NCBI GenBank assembly: GCA_046302715.1
Contig: JBKCHQ010000240.1
Span: forward strand, 1 to 19,088
Length of the DNA stretch: 19,088 nucleotides
Direction: 5' to 3'
Origin: CAMCXT01 sp046302715
GTDB taxonomy: Bacteria; Bacteroidota; Bacteroidia; M30B66
The translations under genes and the position numbers were made by a program. Below the pieces are notes generated by a model. The model did not search any database and was not told the DNA's origin. It saw only the letters and a list, made by a program, of their open reading frames with translations. This document shows, piece by piece, positions 8,007 to 15,161 of this stretch (position 1 is its first letter; each line of letters starts with the position of its first letter).

Positions 8007-9356
8007 TTATTTCCCTGAGGCAACGTCGTGCAAATGATCTAAGCGTGCGTTTTTGTCGGCACTTATTTGCTCCTTTGTTTTAGCATTGGCTTGTTCGCTG
8101 GGTAGCGGCATGGTCATTCGGTATTTCTGCTCATTCTGCAATGCTGCGCCCGAATTTTTCTGCAACAGGGCATTTCGTACTTCCTGGGCATTCTGCCGAT
8201 TAAATTGCAGTATTTCTGTACTCTGTAATGCAGGCTTCAGTATGCCTGAGGTATTGCGCTGCCACAGGGCTAAATCGTTTATATGAAGCGACTTTTGAGC
8301 AATCATTATTTGGTCTATTTTGGCAAAGGTGCCGGGCAAATCTTCGTCGGTGTCTCTTCCCCATCTCAGGTATGCCCCTGCAGGTGCAATGGGTGCACTA
8401 AGTTTGACGTCGCCTGTCGAACTTCCATTAAGTATTAATGAGCATGTTGAGCCTCCATCGAAAACCGATAACGATATATGCGACCAACGTCGTATGGGAA
8501 GCGTGGCTGTGCCCGAAATAATTTGTGTATGTATTTCGGCTCCATCGGCCCATTGAAGTTCCAGCTGATTATGGGCATTTACAAATAGTCTGAAGCCTTC
8601 GAGTTGGCTCAAATTACCGAAAATAAATTGGCTTCCGTCTTTTAATGGAAAAATTGAAAATTGTATAGAAAACTCTTTAAAGAAACTTGTTTGTTGAGAG
8701 AAACGGCAAACGGCGAAATCGCCGCGGCGTCGATCAAAAACACGAGCATTCCCGACAAAGCCCTTTTCGGGATGTGTGCCCGATAGCAGCATTGATAATG
8801 CAGTTTTATTGAAAGCCGAAAAACCCTGATTTAAATTGATATAGGTTATGCCTTCGAGGTATTGCGATGGGGTAGAAGGTGCCGTTACAGGACTTCCGAA
8901 TAAAGCTTCAACTTCGTGTTCATTATTGGCATTTGAAGTTTCAATCCATAGCATAACCTGTAGTGTTCCGGTTTCGGCATCATACGACTCAACCGAATGC
9001 GATAAAAAATCTGAACGGCCAGCTACTTTAAACTTTACATCTCCTGCTTGCGGCTGCATTATTTTTCCGCCAAATTCAACACTTCGAAAATCTTTGTCGC
9101 TAAATTCCATTAATACAGGAAAAGCAGTGCCTGAAGTTAGGGCGCTTTGAGAAAACGCCGGCAACTTAAACTTTTTACTAAACCCGAACACCGCATTTTT
9201 TTCAGTAACGGCAATGGCATCCTTGCGACCAACAAAAATAAAATACCCCCATAAGGCAAGACCCAAAAACGCAACAGCTCCGGTCAAAAGCACAAGCTGT
9301 GTTTTGAGTCGAAGCGAGGTGCGCGTGCGTGGTTTTAATTTCATTCGCTGTTTCAT
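8007..9356 (-). CDS. Membrane-anchored DUF2341-like / LamG-like surface protein (module copy A)
   Basis: This 449-residue protein is one of three paralogues in the window. The first 20 residues are strongly basic (KQRMKLKPRTRTSLRLK). They are followed by one hydrophobic segment (LVLLTGAVAFLGLALWGYFIFVG, about residues 21-43) that fits a signal anchor with the bulk of the protein outside. A degenerate DUF2341-type domain follows (about 75-155), with FPVLMEFSDKDFRS and GGKI aligning to FPVMITISDADLKS and GGKV in the 587-residue copy. A LamG/concanavalin-like sandwich spans about 220-370. The C-terminus (375-449) is polar and low in complexity, and it lacks the fibronectin-like domain of its paralogues. 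The longest open frame begins with TTG at 9359; I chose the adjacent ATG at 9356. It lies 58 bases after the small gene at 9415-9903, so the two are probably co-transcribed. Confidence 0.78.
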   Translation of the reverse strand: MKQRMKLKPRTRTSLRLKTQLVLLTGAVAFLGLALWGYFIFVGRKDAIAVTEKNAVFGFSKKFKLPAFSQSALTSGTAFPVLMEFSDKDFRSVEFGGKIMQPQAGDVKFKVAGRSDFLSHSVESYDAETGTLQVMLWIETSNANNEHEVEALFGSPVTAPSTPSQYLEGITYINLNQGFSAFNKTALSMLLSGTHPEKGFVGNARVFDRRRGDFAVCRFSQQTSFFKEFSIQFSIFPLKDGSQFIFGNLSQLEGFRLFVNAHNQLELQWADGAEIHTQIISGTATLPIRRWSHISLSVFDGGSTCSLILNGSSTGDVKLSAPIAPAGAYLRWGRDTDEDLPGTFAKIDQIMIAQKSLHINDLALWQRNTSGILKPALQSTEILQFNRQNAQEVRNALLQKNSGAALQNEQKYRMTMPLPSEQANAKTKEQISADKNARLDHLHDVASGK

Positions 9357-9414
9357 CAACCTTTCGATTTTGGGGCTACGTAAAACTCAAGGTAAAGGTT
9401 CCGTAATTTCGGAA

Positions 9415-9903
9415 TTATTCTTTACCGGTTTCTAAAGCAGCACTCGAAGGCGCGGCAGTTACCGGTGCGGTAGAATTAACACGCACCACTGCGCTGTAGC
9501 TAAATGTTTGATCGGTTCCTACCGTCATAATGCGGTAATAATTTTCACCCGGGATGGGCGCTTCATCCACAAATGAGTAAAATAAATTTACACACAAAGG
9601 CGAACCTACACGGTCTTTAAAACCAAGCGCCTCAAAGTCTTGTCCATCGGCCGAACGCTCCACGATAAATATTCCGTCTTTTTCATCGTTGGCTACCATC
9701 CATCGAACATAGGTCTTGCCTTCATTATATACCGGCGAAAACGATAATATAGGGTTATAGGCATCCTGTATTAAACTGGCAGCTCCTACTAGCCCGGTTC
9801 CCATTTTATTTTGTGCGGTAACAGCGGAGTTAAATCCCAGAAAAAGGATACATGTAAAAATAAAACTCCATACGGTATTAAGTGATGTAGATGCTGTTTT
9901 CAT
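9415..9903 (-). CDS. Small exported fibronectin-III-like protein (module copy A)
   Basis: This protein of about 162 residues has a signal peptide (hydrophobic core FIFTCILFLGF, likely cleavage at AVTAQ-NKMG) followed by one beta-sandwich domain. The domain has the pattern YVRW, then IFIVERSADGQDFEALGF, then ENYYRI and FSYSAVV, as in the fibronectin-III-like domains that often precede T9SS sorting signals. No sorting signal follows; the tail is a short Ala/Ser-rich stretch. Its close paralogue is encoded at 12096-12566, and most of the central 90 residues align without gaps. An ATG 18 bases upstream at 9921 is in frame. I prefer 9903 because it gives a leader length and signal peptide like those of the paralogue. 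It precedes the 449-residue gene in the same orientation. Confidence 0.8.
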   Translation of the reverse strand: MKTASTSLNTVWSFIFTCILFLGFNSAVTAQNKMGTGLVGAASLIQDAYNPILSFSPVYNEGKTYVRWMVANDEKDGIFIVERSADGQDFEALGFKDRVGSPLCVNLFYSFVDEAPIPGENYYRIMTVGTDQTFSYSAVVRVNSTAPVTAAPSSAALETGKE

Positions 9904-9945
9904 ATGTATTGATGTGTTCATTTTGTTTTTTGCTTTTGATTTACG

Positions 9946-9953
9946 TAAAGCTA
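9946..9953 (-). promoter_or_regulatory. Candidate -7 promoter element of copy A
   Basis: The - strand reads TAGCTTTACGTAA, one mismatch from the Bacteroidota -7 consensus TAnnTTTG. It aligns with TACATTTGACGTAA upstream of the paralogous small gene of copy B. The distance from the shared CGTAA to the chosen ATG is also alike (about 38 and 43 bases). No clear -33 TTG is seen. Confidence 0.35.
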
Positions 9954-10241
9954 ATTCAGTGGTTATAGCTGATAAGCCACGCTTTAATCACTTATTTACG
10001 GATGTAAGATTGAGGTGCTTGAATGCAAAGCATTAAACTTAATTTCCCATATTTATTAGGATTTATAGGTATTATATCATTGAATATACGGTGGCCGTTT
10101 ATGTAAGAAAATGCCAGGGATATTTAGTTTGATTAAAAATTATAAGCACTTATATGATTTATTTCTTCAATACATTTCAATCTTGCCTCATAAATGAATG
10201 TTTCCTCAAAAAAATTATTGATTTGAGCAAATTAATTCCAT

Positions 10242-10270
10242 AAAAAAAACCCCGGAATTCCGGGGTTCTC
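10242..10270 (-). terminator. Rho-independent terminator after copy B
   Basis: A perfect 20-base palindrome, AACCCCGGAATTCCGGGGTT (10248-10267), lies 24 bases downstream of the stop codon of the 587-residue gene. Read on the - strand it forms a GC-rich hairpin followed directly by a run of eight T (complement of the A tract at 10242-10249). This is the textbook arrangement of an intrinsic terminator. The centre is an EcoRI site, so the loop must open by a few bases. Confidence 0.92.
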
Positions 10271-10291
10271 CAAAGTTAAGGTGGTAGGTAA

Positions 10292-12055
10292 TTAGGTTCT
10301 TTTGATCAGTTTAACCTGATTCGAATTATCTTTTTGGGCAACCTGCAGGAAATACACTCCTGGCTTCAAGGGCGCATCGGCTTTGTATTTAAAAATCTGA
10401 GGACTTTCTTTTGAGCAAGTAATTTCCTCTTCATGCAATATTTCGCCGTTTAAACTCATGAGTTTTATACGTGCAGCACCATCTTCAGGAACCGAATAAC
10501 TTACTTCGAATTCTTTTTCAAATGGGTTTGGTGCCGCTGCCTTTATTTTTATTTCTTGAGCGGTTTCATCTTCAACGTTTACGGGGGTAATCATTGAATA
10601 TTCTACTTCGCCGTCGGTATTGGTTAATTTAACCCGATAATAATTAGTACCGACCTGTGGCTTTGAGTCTCTGAATCGGTAATTCAACAACTCATTACTA
10701 TTGCCGGCTCCGGGTTTTACTCCAACCTCAGTGAATGAAATTCCGTCGGCAGAACGTTCAATGGTGAACGACTCATTATTTTTTTCGCTGAGCGTGATCC
10801 ACTTTAATTCTACAGACGCGCCTTGAGCTTCGGCATCAAATGTGAGCAAGCTCATTGAAATCTGCTGCACAATGTTTTCGGTAGCCCCTGCTTTGGCAAA
10901 TTCCAGTGGCTTGCTTTGATTGGCATATTCAGTTGCCATCCAGGCTGCAGGACGCATTACATTAGAAACATGTACCTCATCCACCAGACCTCCGAAATAA
11001 TATTGCTTTTTCTTTGGATCGCGTCCAATTTGTAGGGGATCAGAACTACCAGCAAGCGAAATTTCGGTATGTAAACCTCTGTCGGCGCGACCGTTTACAT
11101 AGGTAATCATAGTGTCGGCTTTATCTGAATAGCTGCCGGCCACGTGGTACCACACACCTTTTTCGAGTACGACTCCTGTTTCTTCGCCTGTAATTATTGA
11201 GGCCACCGCATTTTCGTTGCTGATGCTAAACTCAATTTTACGCTGTTTATTCACCGACAAACGATATCCGCCGTTAAATCCACTTTGGTTGCCCACTATG
11301 GTTTGCTCACCTTTTTCGTCGATACGCACCCATGCCGACACGGTAAGAGCTCCTGTAATATCTACATCTTCAGCGGTATTTAAACAAGGGAATTGCGAGG
11401 CATTTCGTTCTGCGGCAACATACACATCTTTGGTTTCAGATGCCGGTGCAATGGATGCCATTTGATTAGCCCAAGGTGTTTTGTGGCTTAACGATCCACG
11501 CAAATGCCACACTCCTTTATAGGTTTTATTCCAGGCATTTTGACCACTTTCTGAGGTAGCAAAACCATTGTTGAAATAAACGAATAATGCTTCACTGGCC
11601 TTGCTCAAACTGTCAACCTGAACCCAAGCCCGTAAACTACCTGCAATGGGATCGTAATGCTCAATTTCGTAGTTTAATAAAGAAACACCATCAGCTTTAG
11701 TAAAGCGAAAGTCATCTCCTTTATCTGACGTAACTTTCCCACCGTGAGCTACCGATTTTAAATCGGCGTCAGAAATAGTAATCATCACTGGAAATTGATG
11801 TAGCATTTGATTATCGGGCAGCAATTCCGGATTAAGGGTAATTTGCTTCCTGTATTTAAATTCGGCTAGTGTTTCGGCACCATTGAAGCGGTTATTGGCT
11901 TTTGACTCTTCTGAATCGCCTACCAGTTGATATACCATTGCTGCCGAAAAAATTCCGAAAGCAAAGGCTCCAACATAAGCCGCCTGTTTAAGACGATTCT
12001 TTAATTTAACACCTGTTTTTATCTGCGTTCTTAATCGAGTAGAAGATTTTTTCAT
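10292..12055 (-). CDS. DUF2341 / LamG / FNIII-like protein with T9SS sorting domain (module copy B)
   Basis: This 587-residue protein is the most complete of the three paralogues. A basic N-terminus (1-24) leads into a hydrophobic segment (about 25-45). A DUF2341 domain follows (64-162), with FPVMITISDADLKSVAHGGK, DDFRF, YEIEHYDPIAGSLRAWVQVD and VYFNN. A LamG domain covers about 178-385, with LTVSAWVRIDEKGEQTIVGN, GVWYHVAGSY and FGGLVDEVHVSNVMR. A fibronectin-III-like domain lies at 413-495 (FTIERSADGISFTEVG). A T9SS type A sorting domain ends the protein (506-587: AAPNPFEKEFEVSYSVPEDG, then PLKPGVYFLQV and VKLIKRT). This predicts export and surface attachment or release, perhaps binding a polymer or host glycan. 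The function is unknown and the LamG ligand cannot be read from sequence. The gene follows the small gene at 12096 by 40 bases. Confidence 0.88.
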   Translation of the reverse strand: MKKSSTRLRTQIKTGVKLKNRLKQAAYVGAFAFGIFSAAMVYQLVGDSEESKANNRFNGAETLAEFKYRKQITLNPELLPDNQMLHQFPVMITISDADLKSVAHGGKVTSDKGDDFRFTKADGVSLLNYEIEHYDPIAGSLRAWVQVDSLSKASEALFVYFNNGFATSESGQNAWNKTYKGVWHLRGSLSHKTPWANQMASIAPASETKDVYVAAERNASQFPCLNTAEDVDITGALTVSAWVRIDEKGEQTIVGNQSGFNGGYRLSVNKQRKIEFSISNENAVASIITGEETGVVLEKGVWYHVAGSYSDKADTMITYVNGRADRGLHTEISLAGSSDPLQIGRDPKKKQYYFGGLVDEVHVSNVMRPAAWMATEYANQSKPLEFAKAGATENIVQQISMSLLTFDAEAQGASVELKWITLSEKNNESFTIERSADGISFTEVGVKPGAGNSNELLNYRFRDSKPQVGTNYYRVKLTNTDGEVEYSMITPVNVEDETAQEIKIKAAAPNPFEKEFEVSYSVPEDGAARIKLMSLNGEILHEEEITCSKESPQIFKYKADAPLKPGVYFLQVAQKDNSNQVKLIKRT

Positions 12056-12095
12056 GACGTTTTGAATGTTTCTTTAATGAGATGTTAGCCGGCGA

Positions 12096-12566
12096 TTACT
12101 TTTTATCATCGGCTGCATTGGCTGCCGATCCACCCTGTACAGGACTTCCGTTATTGATTACCTTAACCACAGAACTGTAGCGGTATGAATTATCTGAACC
12201 TACTTGCATAACGCGGTAGAAATTATCACCTTGAAGTGGTTCTTGGTCGATATACGAGTAGAATAAATTAACAAGCAATTGTGTGCCCACGCGATCTTTA
12301 AATCCAAGAGCTTCAAAATCAACTCCATCTGCAGAGCGCTCCACTACGAATACGCCATCTTTCTTATCGTTTTTAACAAGCCAGCGTACGTAGGTTTTGC
12401 CATCGAGATAAACTGGCGAAAACGAAATAAACGAATTCACCGAATCTTCGTGCATAGCGTTTTTATCTACTAATGAAGAAGCTGGCGTTTGTGCATTTGC
12501 GGTAGCAGAAAAAGCAAGGATAGCCAGAGTAACCAAAACTTTTGCGGGAGTAAGTAAACTTTTCAT
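12096..12566 (-). CDS. Small exported fibronectin-III-like protein (module copy B)
   Basis: This 156-residue protein starts with a clear signal peptide (MKSLLTPAKVLVTLAILAFS, likely cleavage after ATANA, near QTPAS). It then has one fibronectin-III-like domain with YVRWLVKNDKKDGVFVVERS, ADGVDFEALGFKDRVG, NFYRVMQVGSDNSYRYSSVV. The end is a short polar, Ala/Gly-rich tail with no T9SS sorting signal. It shares long identical runs with the protein of 9415-9903, for example VERSADG, FEALGFKDRVG and SFSPVY. It precedes the 587-residue gene, which carries a related domain at its own C-terminus. This arrangement suggests the two act together at the surface, perhaps with the small protein as a free subunit; that is inference. 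Confidence 0.85.
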   Translation of the reverse strand: MKSLLTPAKVLVTLAILAFSATANAQTPASSLVDKNAMHEDSVNSFISFSPVYLDGKTYVRWLVKNDKKDGVFVVERSADGVDFEALGFKDRVGTQLLVNLFYSYIDQEPLQGDNFYRVMQVGSDNSYRYSSVVKVINNGSPVQGGSAANAADDKK

Positions 12567-12614
12567 ATCAGTGAGGTTTTGTTTTGTGATTATTGTTTTG
12601 CTTTGGTGTTACGT

Positions 12615-12622
12615 CAAATGTA
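12615..12622 (-). promoter_or_regulatory. Candidate -7 promoter element of copy B
   Basis: The - strand reads TACATTTG, an exact match to the Bacteroidota -7 consensus TAnnTTTG, directly followed by ACGTAA. RNA would begin about 40 bases before the ATG at 12566. There is no clear -33 TTG; instead one copy of a 12-base direct repeat sits 17 bases upstream, which could mean the promoter depends on an activator. Confidence 0.45.
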
Positions 12623-12639
12623 TTTCAGGGTTCATGTGT

Positions 12640-12694
12640 ATTAGGCTGCTTTTAGGTGCTTTCATAACACATGTAAGAAATAATTAGGCTGCTT
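12640..12694. repeat. Pair of 12-base direct repeats upstream of copy B
   Basis: ATTAGGCTGCTT occurs at 12640-12651 and again at 12683-12694, exact in both places. The start-to-start distance is 43 bases, close to four helical turns. A shortened relative, TTAGGTGCTT, lies just after the first copy at 12652-12661. The placement just upstream of the predicted -7 element fits a regulator binding site. Confidence 0.5.
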
Positions 12695-13009
12695 CTGATG
12701 TTTTATGTAAAAGGCTTGATTTTATTGATAAATTGACTTTTGTTATTTGATTTGTGGATGTAAGGAATTTTAAGCTGATGCCTTTTCTTTTCAAAATTGA
12801 CCCCTAAATTTTTATTATCACTTTTTGGGTCAAAAAACAACAAGCATATTTTAAAATAATAAACTAAAAACCGAACCTTTAAGCTTAAAATTAAAGAACC
12901 TTTTCCGAAGGGCAGGAATTGGTTCAAGTGTTAACGTAAATAATCCCCACTATACCTTTATAAATAGTTCAAAGTTTGGAGTGCACTAATAAACCACGAG
13001 CAAGATCGG

Positions 13010-14533
13010 CTAATCAATAAATGATTGTACCTTGGGATTATAATATACCGCTTGCCATGCGGAGCTATCGCTTCTGCCGTTTTGCTTAAAGAAGCGCAGT
13101 CGATAAAAAGATTTACCTGATTTAGGTGCCGTGTCGTTTGCTGAATAACGGTTGTATCTAACCTTGCCGCCTTTTGAAAGCAATTTCGTTACCTCAGAGC
13201 ATTTAAACGTATCGTTGGAGCGTTCCACAATAAAATAATCAAGTTGTTTTTCATTCTTTGTGGTCCAATCTACTTGTATGGTATTTCCCTCTGGTCTACA
13301 TGTAAAGTGCTCTAAGTATAATGGAGCGTCATTGGGGCGTAATTCTTCATTAGTTATTTGTGCAACGTGGCTTTCTAACGTATCATTATTATAAATGATT
13401 TCTATCTGCTTTGGGGATAAAGCTTTGTCTGCAATTCTGAATTCATCCATGAGTCCGTTGTAGAATCCATGTTTAAGGTCTGCATGGGCTCCCAAAATGA
13501 TCAGTTTACCGGCGGCATATTTTGTAGAAACTGATTTTTCGCGATCGACCTCCCCGTTTATACATATATACATGTGTTTTTTGTCTTCATTATAAACTGC
13601 CGCCACATGAACCCATTCGTTCAAAGGTAAAATGCTGCCACCCCACTCATTATCAATTGAAGAAACACGTCCTTCTGAGTCTATTATTTTGAAACAAATT
13701 CTGCCCGATTTATTCAGATATAGACGGCAACCTCCATTTAGTGCCTCATTTGTATAAAGGGTTTGTTCGGCAGTAACGGTTTGTGGCTTAATCCAAACGG
13801 AAAGGCTAAAAGAACCGTCAAATTCCATGTTTTTGCCTGCATCAAAAACCGCAGCAGAACGTTCGATAGATAAAAAGGATTTAGCCAAGCCAAAAAGTCC
13901 TTCCTCATCCTTTACGCCTTTGAATTCGCCAAAGACATATTCCAATCCATGGGCATCAAATGTGCCGTTAAAATTCCAGATAGCTTTGTAATATGAAGGG
14001 GTAGGGATAGTTTTAGCGCTTTTTGCCTCTAATTCATTTCCATAATAAAGATAAATCGGTTTTGAAATTTCCTGATGCCCAGCATTAGGCCCGGCATTTG
14101 GATACATCCAAAACGTAATTTCTCCCTTTTGTGGGTTATATCGCTCAATCGAGTATTTAATGATGGAGCCACCGTCGGATGCAGCAAGGCAAATATCGTT
14201 GGCCTCCTTACTTATGACTTTACCGCCGTAACGAATGTTTTTTAATTGATCGTTTTGAACTTTAATACAAATGGGAACGGCTGCATCAAACGCTGAAAAA
14301 GTTGTATTCAATTTAATTTTTAGGCGCCCATGATATCCGTCTATTATAAGCCGCCCCTCTTGTTTTAGGGCATTGGCCCTAGCAGCGCGGACCGATTGAA
14401 TATCGTTAACAAAAATATAGAGGTAGGAAAAAACTACACCTACAAATGTCAACAAAGCAAGCCCTTTCATCAAACGTAGCTGTTGGCGTTGACGAATGGT
14501 ATTGCGACTTAAAAGCCTTATTCTACCTGCCAT
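13010..14533 (-). CDS. Membrane-anchored DUF2341 / LamG / FNIII-like protein (module copy C)
   Basis: This 507-residue protein is the third paralogue. It has a very basic start (MAGRIRLLSRNTIRQRQQLR) and a hydrophobic segment at about 23-42 (KGLALLTFVGVVFSYLYIFV). A DUF2341 domain follows (about 75-165) with VPICIKVQNDQLKNIRYGGK, YSIERYNPQKGEITFWMYPN and ending YLYYGN. A LamG-like domain spans about 183-382 (SFSLSVWIKP, LPLNEWVHVAAVYNEDKKH, GLMDEFRIADKALSP). A fibronectin-III-like domain lies at 408-500 (YFIVERSNDTFKCSEVTK, SFYRLRFF). Unlike copy B there is no sorting domain; the protein stops soon after the third domain. The longest open frame starts at a TTG (14566). I chose the ATG at 14533 because it gives an N-terminus like those of the paralogues. 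No small fibronectin-like gene precedes it. Confidence 0.83.
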   Translation of the reverse strand: MAGRIRLLSRNTIRQRQQLRLMKGLALLTFVGVVFSYLYIFVNDIQSVRAARANALKQEGRLIIDGYHGRLKIKLNTTFSAFDAAVPICIKVQNDQLKNIRYGGKVISKEANDICLAASDGGSIIKYSIERYNPQKGEITFWMYPNAGPNAGHQEISKPIYLYYGNELEAKSAKTIPTPSYYKAIWNFNGTFDAHGLEYVFGEFKGVKDEEGLFGLAKSFLSIERSAAVFDAGKNMEFDGSFSLSVWIKPQTVTAEQTLYTNEALNGGCRLYLNKSGRICFKIIDSEGRVSSIDNEWGGSILPLNEWVHVAAVYNEDKKHMYICINGEVDREKSVSTKYAAGKLIILGAHADLKHGFYNGLMDEFRIADKALSPKQIEIIYNNDTLESHVAQITNEELRPNDAPLYLEHFTCRPEGNTIQVDWTTKNEKQLDYFIVERSNDTFKCSEVTKLLSKGGKVRYNRYSANDTAPKSGKSFYRLRFFKQNGRSDSSAWQAVYYNPKVQSFID

Positions 14534-14641
14534 TTTGAATACATTTGATTGGATAGTTTTTGGCAACCCTTATCGTGCTGTCTTGATAATCTGATTGTAT
14601 TTGATACGAAAAAAGTTATCGTAAAGTAGCATGTAATATCA

Positions 14642-14737
14642 TCAGGCAGCAATAATGCTTATTCCGATAATAATTATAGCCAAAGAAAGCATCCAAAGTA
14701 AAAATTCAGATTTCGACTCATTTTTTAGTTGATTCAT
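14642..14737 (-). CDS. Small one-helix membrane peptide, 31 residues
   Basis: A short frame of 31 codons runs from ATG at 14737 to TGA at 14642. It encodes MNQLKNESKSEFLLWMLSLA, then IIIIGISIIAA. The first ten residues are polar and charged, and the remainder is an uninterrupted hydrophobic helix long enough to cross the membrane once. It lies 108 bases upstream of the copy C gene, in the same orientation, where copies A and B have a small exported protein. A frame this short could arise by chance, but the split between polar and hydrophobic parts and the location make it a reasonable small gene. I do not recognise the family. Confidence 0.5.
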   Translation of the reverse strand: MNQLKNESKSEFLLWMLSLAIIIIGISIIAA

Positions 14738-15161
14738 TTTTGATTTTATGAGTTAAAAGTGTTTTTACAGTACGTATTAAAATGAAATACGGATACTGCA
14801 TATCGCAATAGAAATCAAAATAAAATACAACTGTAATAAAAATTAATTTTGACGCAATAATTTATTTTCAAAACATTGATAATGTGAATTTAAAATATAA
14901 AAACAAATTACGTCAAAATGAATTTATGATGAAATAATTCAGGCTATATTCATTGAAAAGTAAAAATGAAATTAAAAATTACTTAAATAACATAAAGCGC
15001 ATTTTGAACTTATGCATTGAAAAAGCTAAATAATTCATACCTATTAAAATTAAGATCGTGAATGAATGTGCTGTTATTGAATTATTATATCTTGGCCGAA
15101 TAATAGTAGATCACATTTTTCTAGTGCTTAAAAATTACGAAAAGGCTTATTACAGAGGTGT
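14738..15161. other. AT-rich divergent intergenic region, 424 bases
   Basis: This gap separates the - strand surface module from the + strand MmgE/PrpD gene, so it should contain promoters in both directions. It is very AT-rich and has no credible gene. The only structured element I can see is the inverted repeat at 14842-14923. No clear promoter is seen just before the gene at 15162. Confidence 0.6.
14842..14923. repeat. Inverted repeat ATTNATTTTGACGYAAT with promoter-like cores
   Basis: ATTAATTTTGACGCAAT (14842-14858) is repeated in reverse complement at 14907-14923 (ATTCATTTTGACGTAAT on the - strand), with 15 of 17 positions the same. Each arm includes a -7-like octamer: TAATTTTG on the + strand (14844-14851) and TCATTTTG on the - strand (14915-14922). 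The - strand arm carries TTTGACGTAA, also found at the copy B promoter. The arms face each other, so they could be promoters, an operator, or both. AT-rich composition raises the chance level. Confidence 0.4.

Larger units (their letters stand above)
9922..10291. other. Intergenic region, 370 bases, between module copies A and B
   Basis: This stretch holds the predicted promoter of copy A (near 9946-9953) and the terminator of copy B (10242-10270). The rest is AT-rich and shows no gene. The sequence ATGTAAG occurs near 10002 and again near 10101, and similar copies lie upstream of the copy B small gene near 12671 and 12758. Confidence 0.6.
12567..13009. other. Intergenic region, 443 bases, upstream of copy B
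   Basis: This AT-rich stretch holds the predicted promoter of copy B and a pair of direct repeats, listed separately. An open frame of 74 codons on the - strand (12703-12927) has a low-complexity composition and no start signal, and I do not accept it. No strong terminator is seen for the 507-residue gene ending at 13010; there is a 12-base palindrome TTTAAGCTTAAA at 12878-12889, which is too AT-rich to count. Confidence 0.6.

Noticed and set aside
12703..12927. 74-codon open frame on the - strand
   Set aside because: AT-rich, low-complexity composition (many Lys, Asn, Phe, Ile), no domain, and it lies in a region with promoter-like signals.
14534..14566. TTG start extending copy C by 11 residues
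   Set aside because: The ATG at 14533 gives an N-terminus like the paralogues, and TTG is a rarer start.
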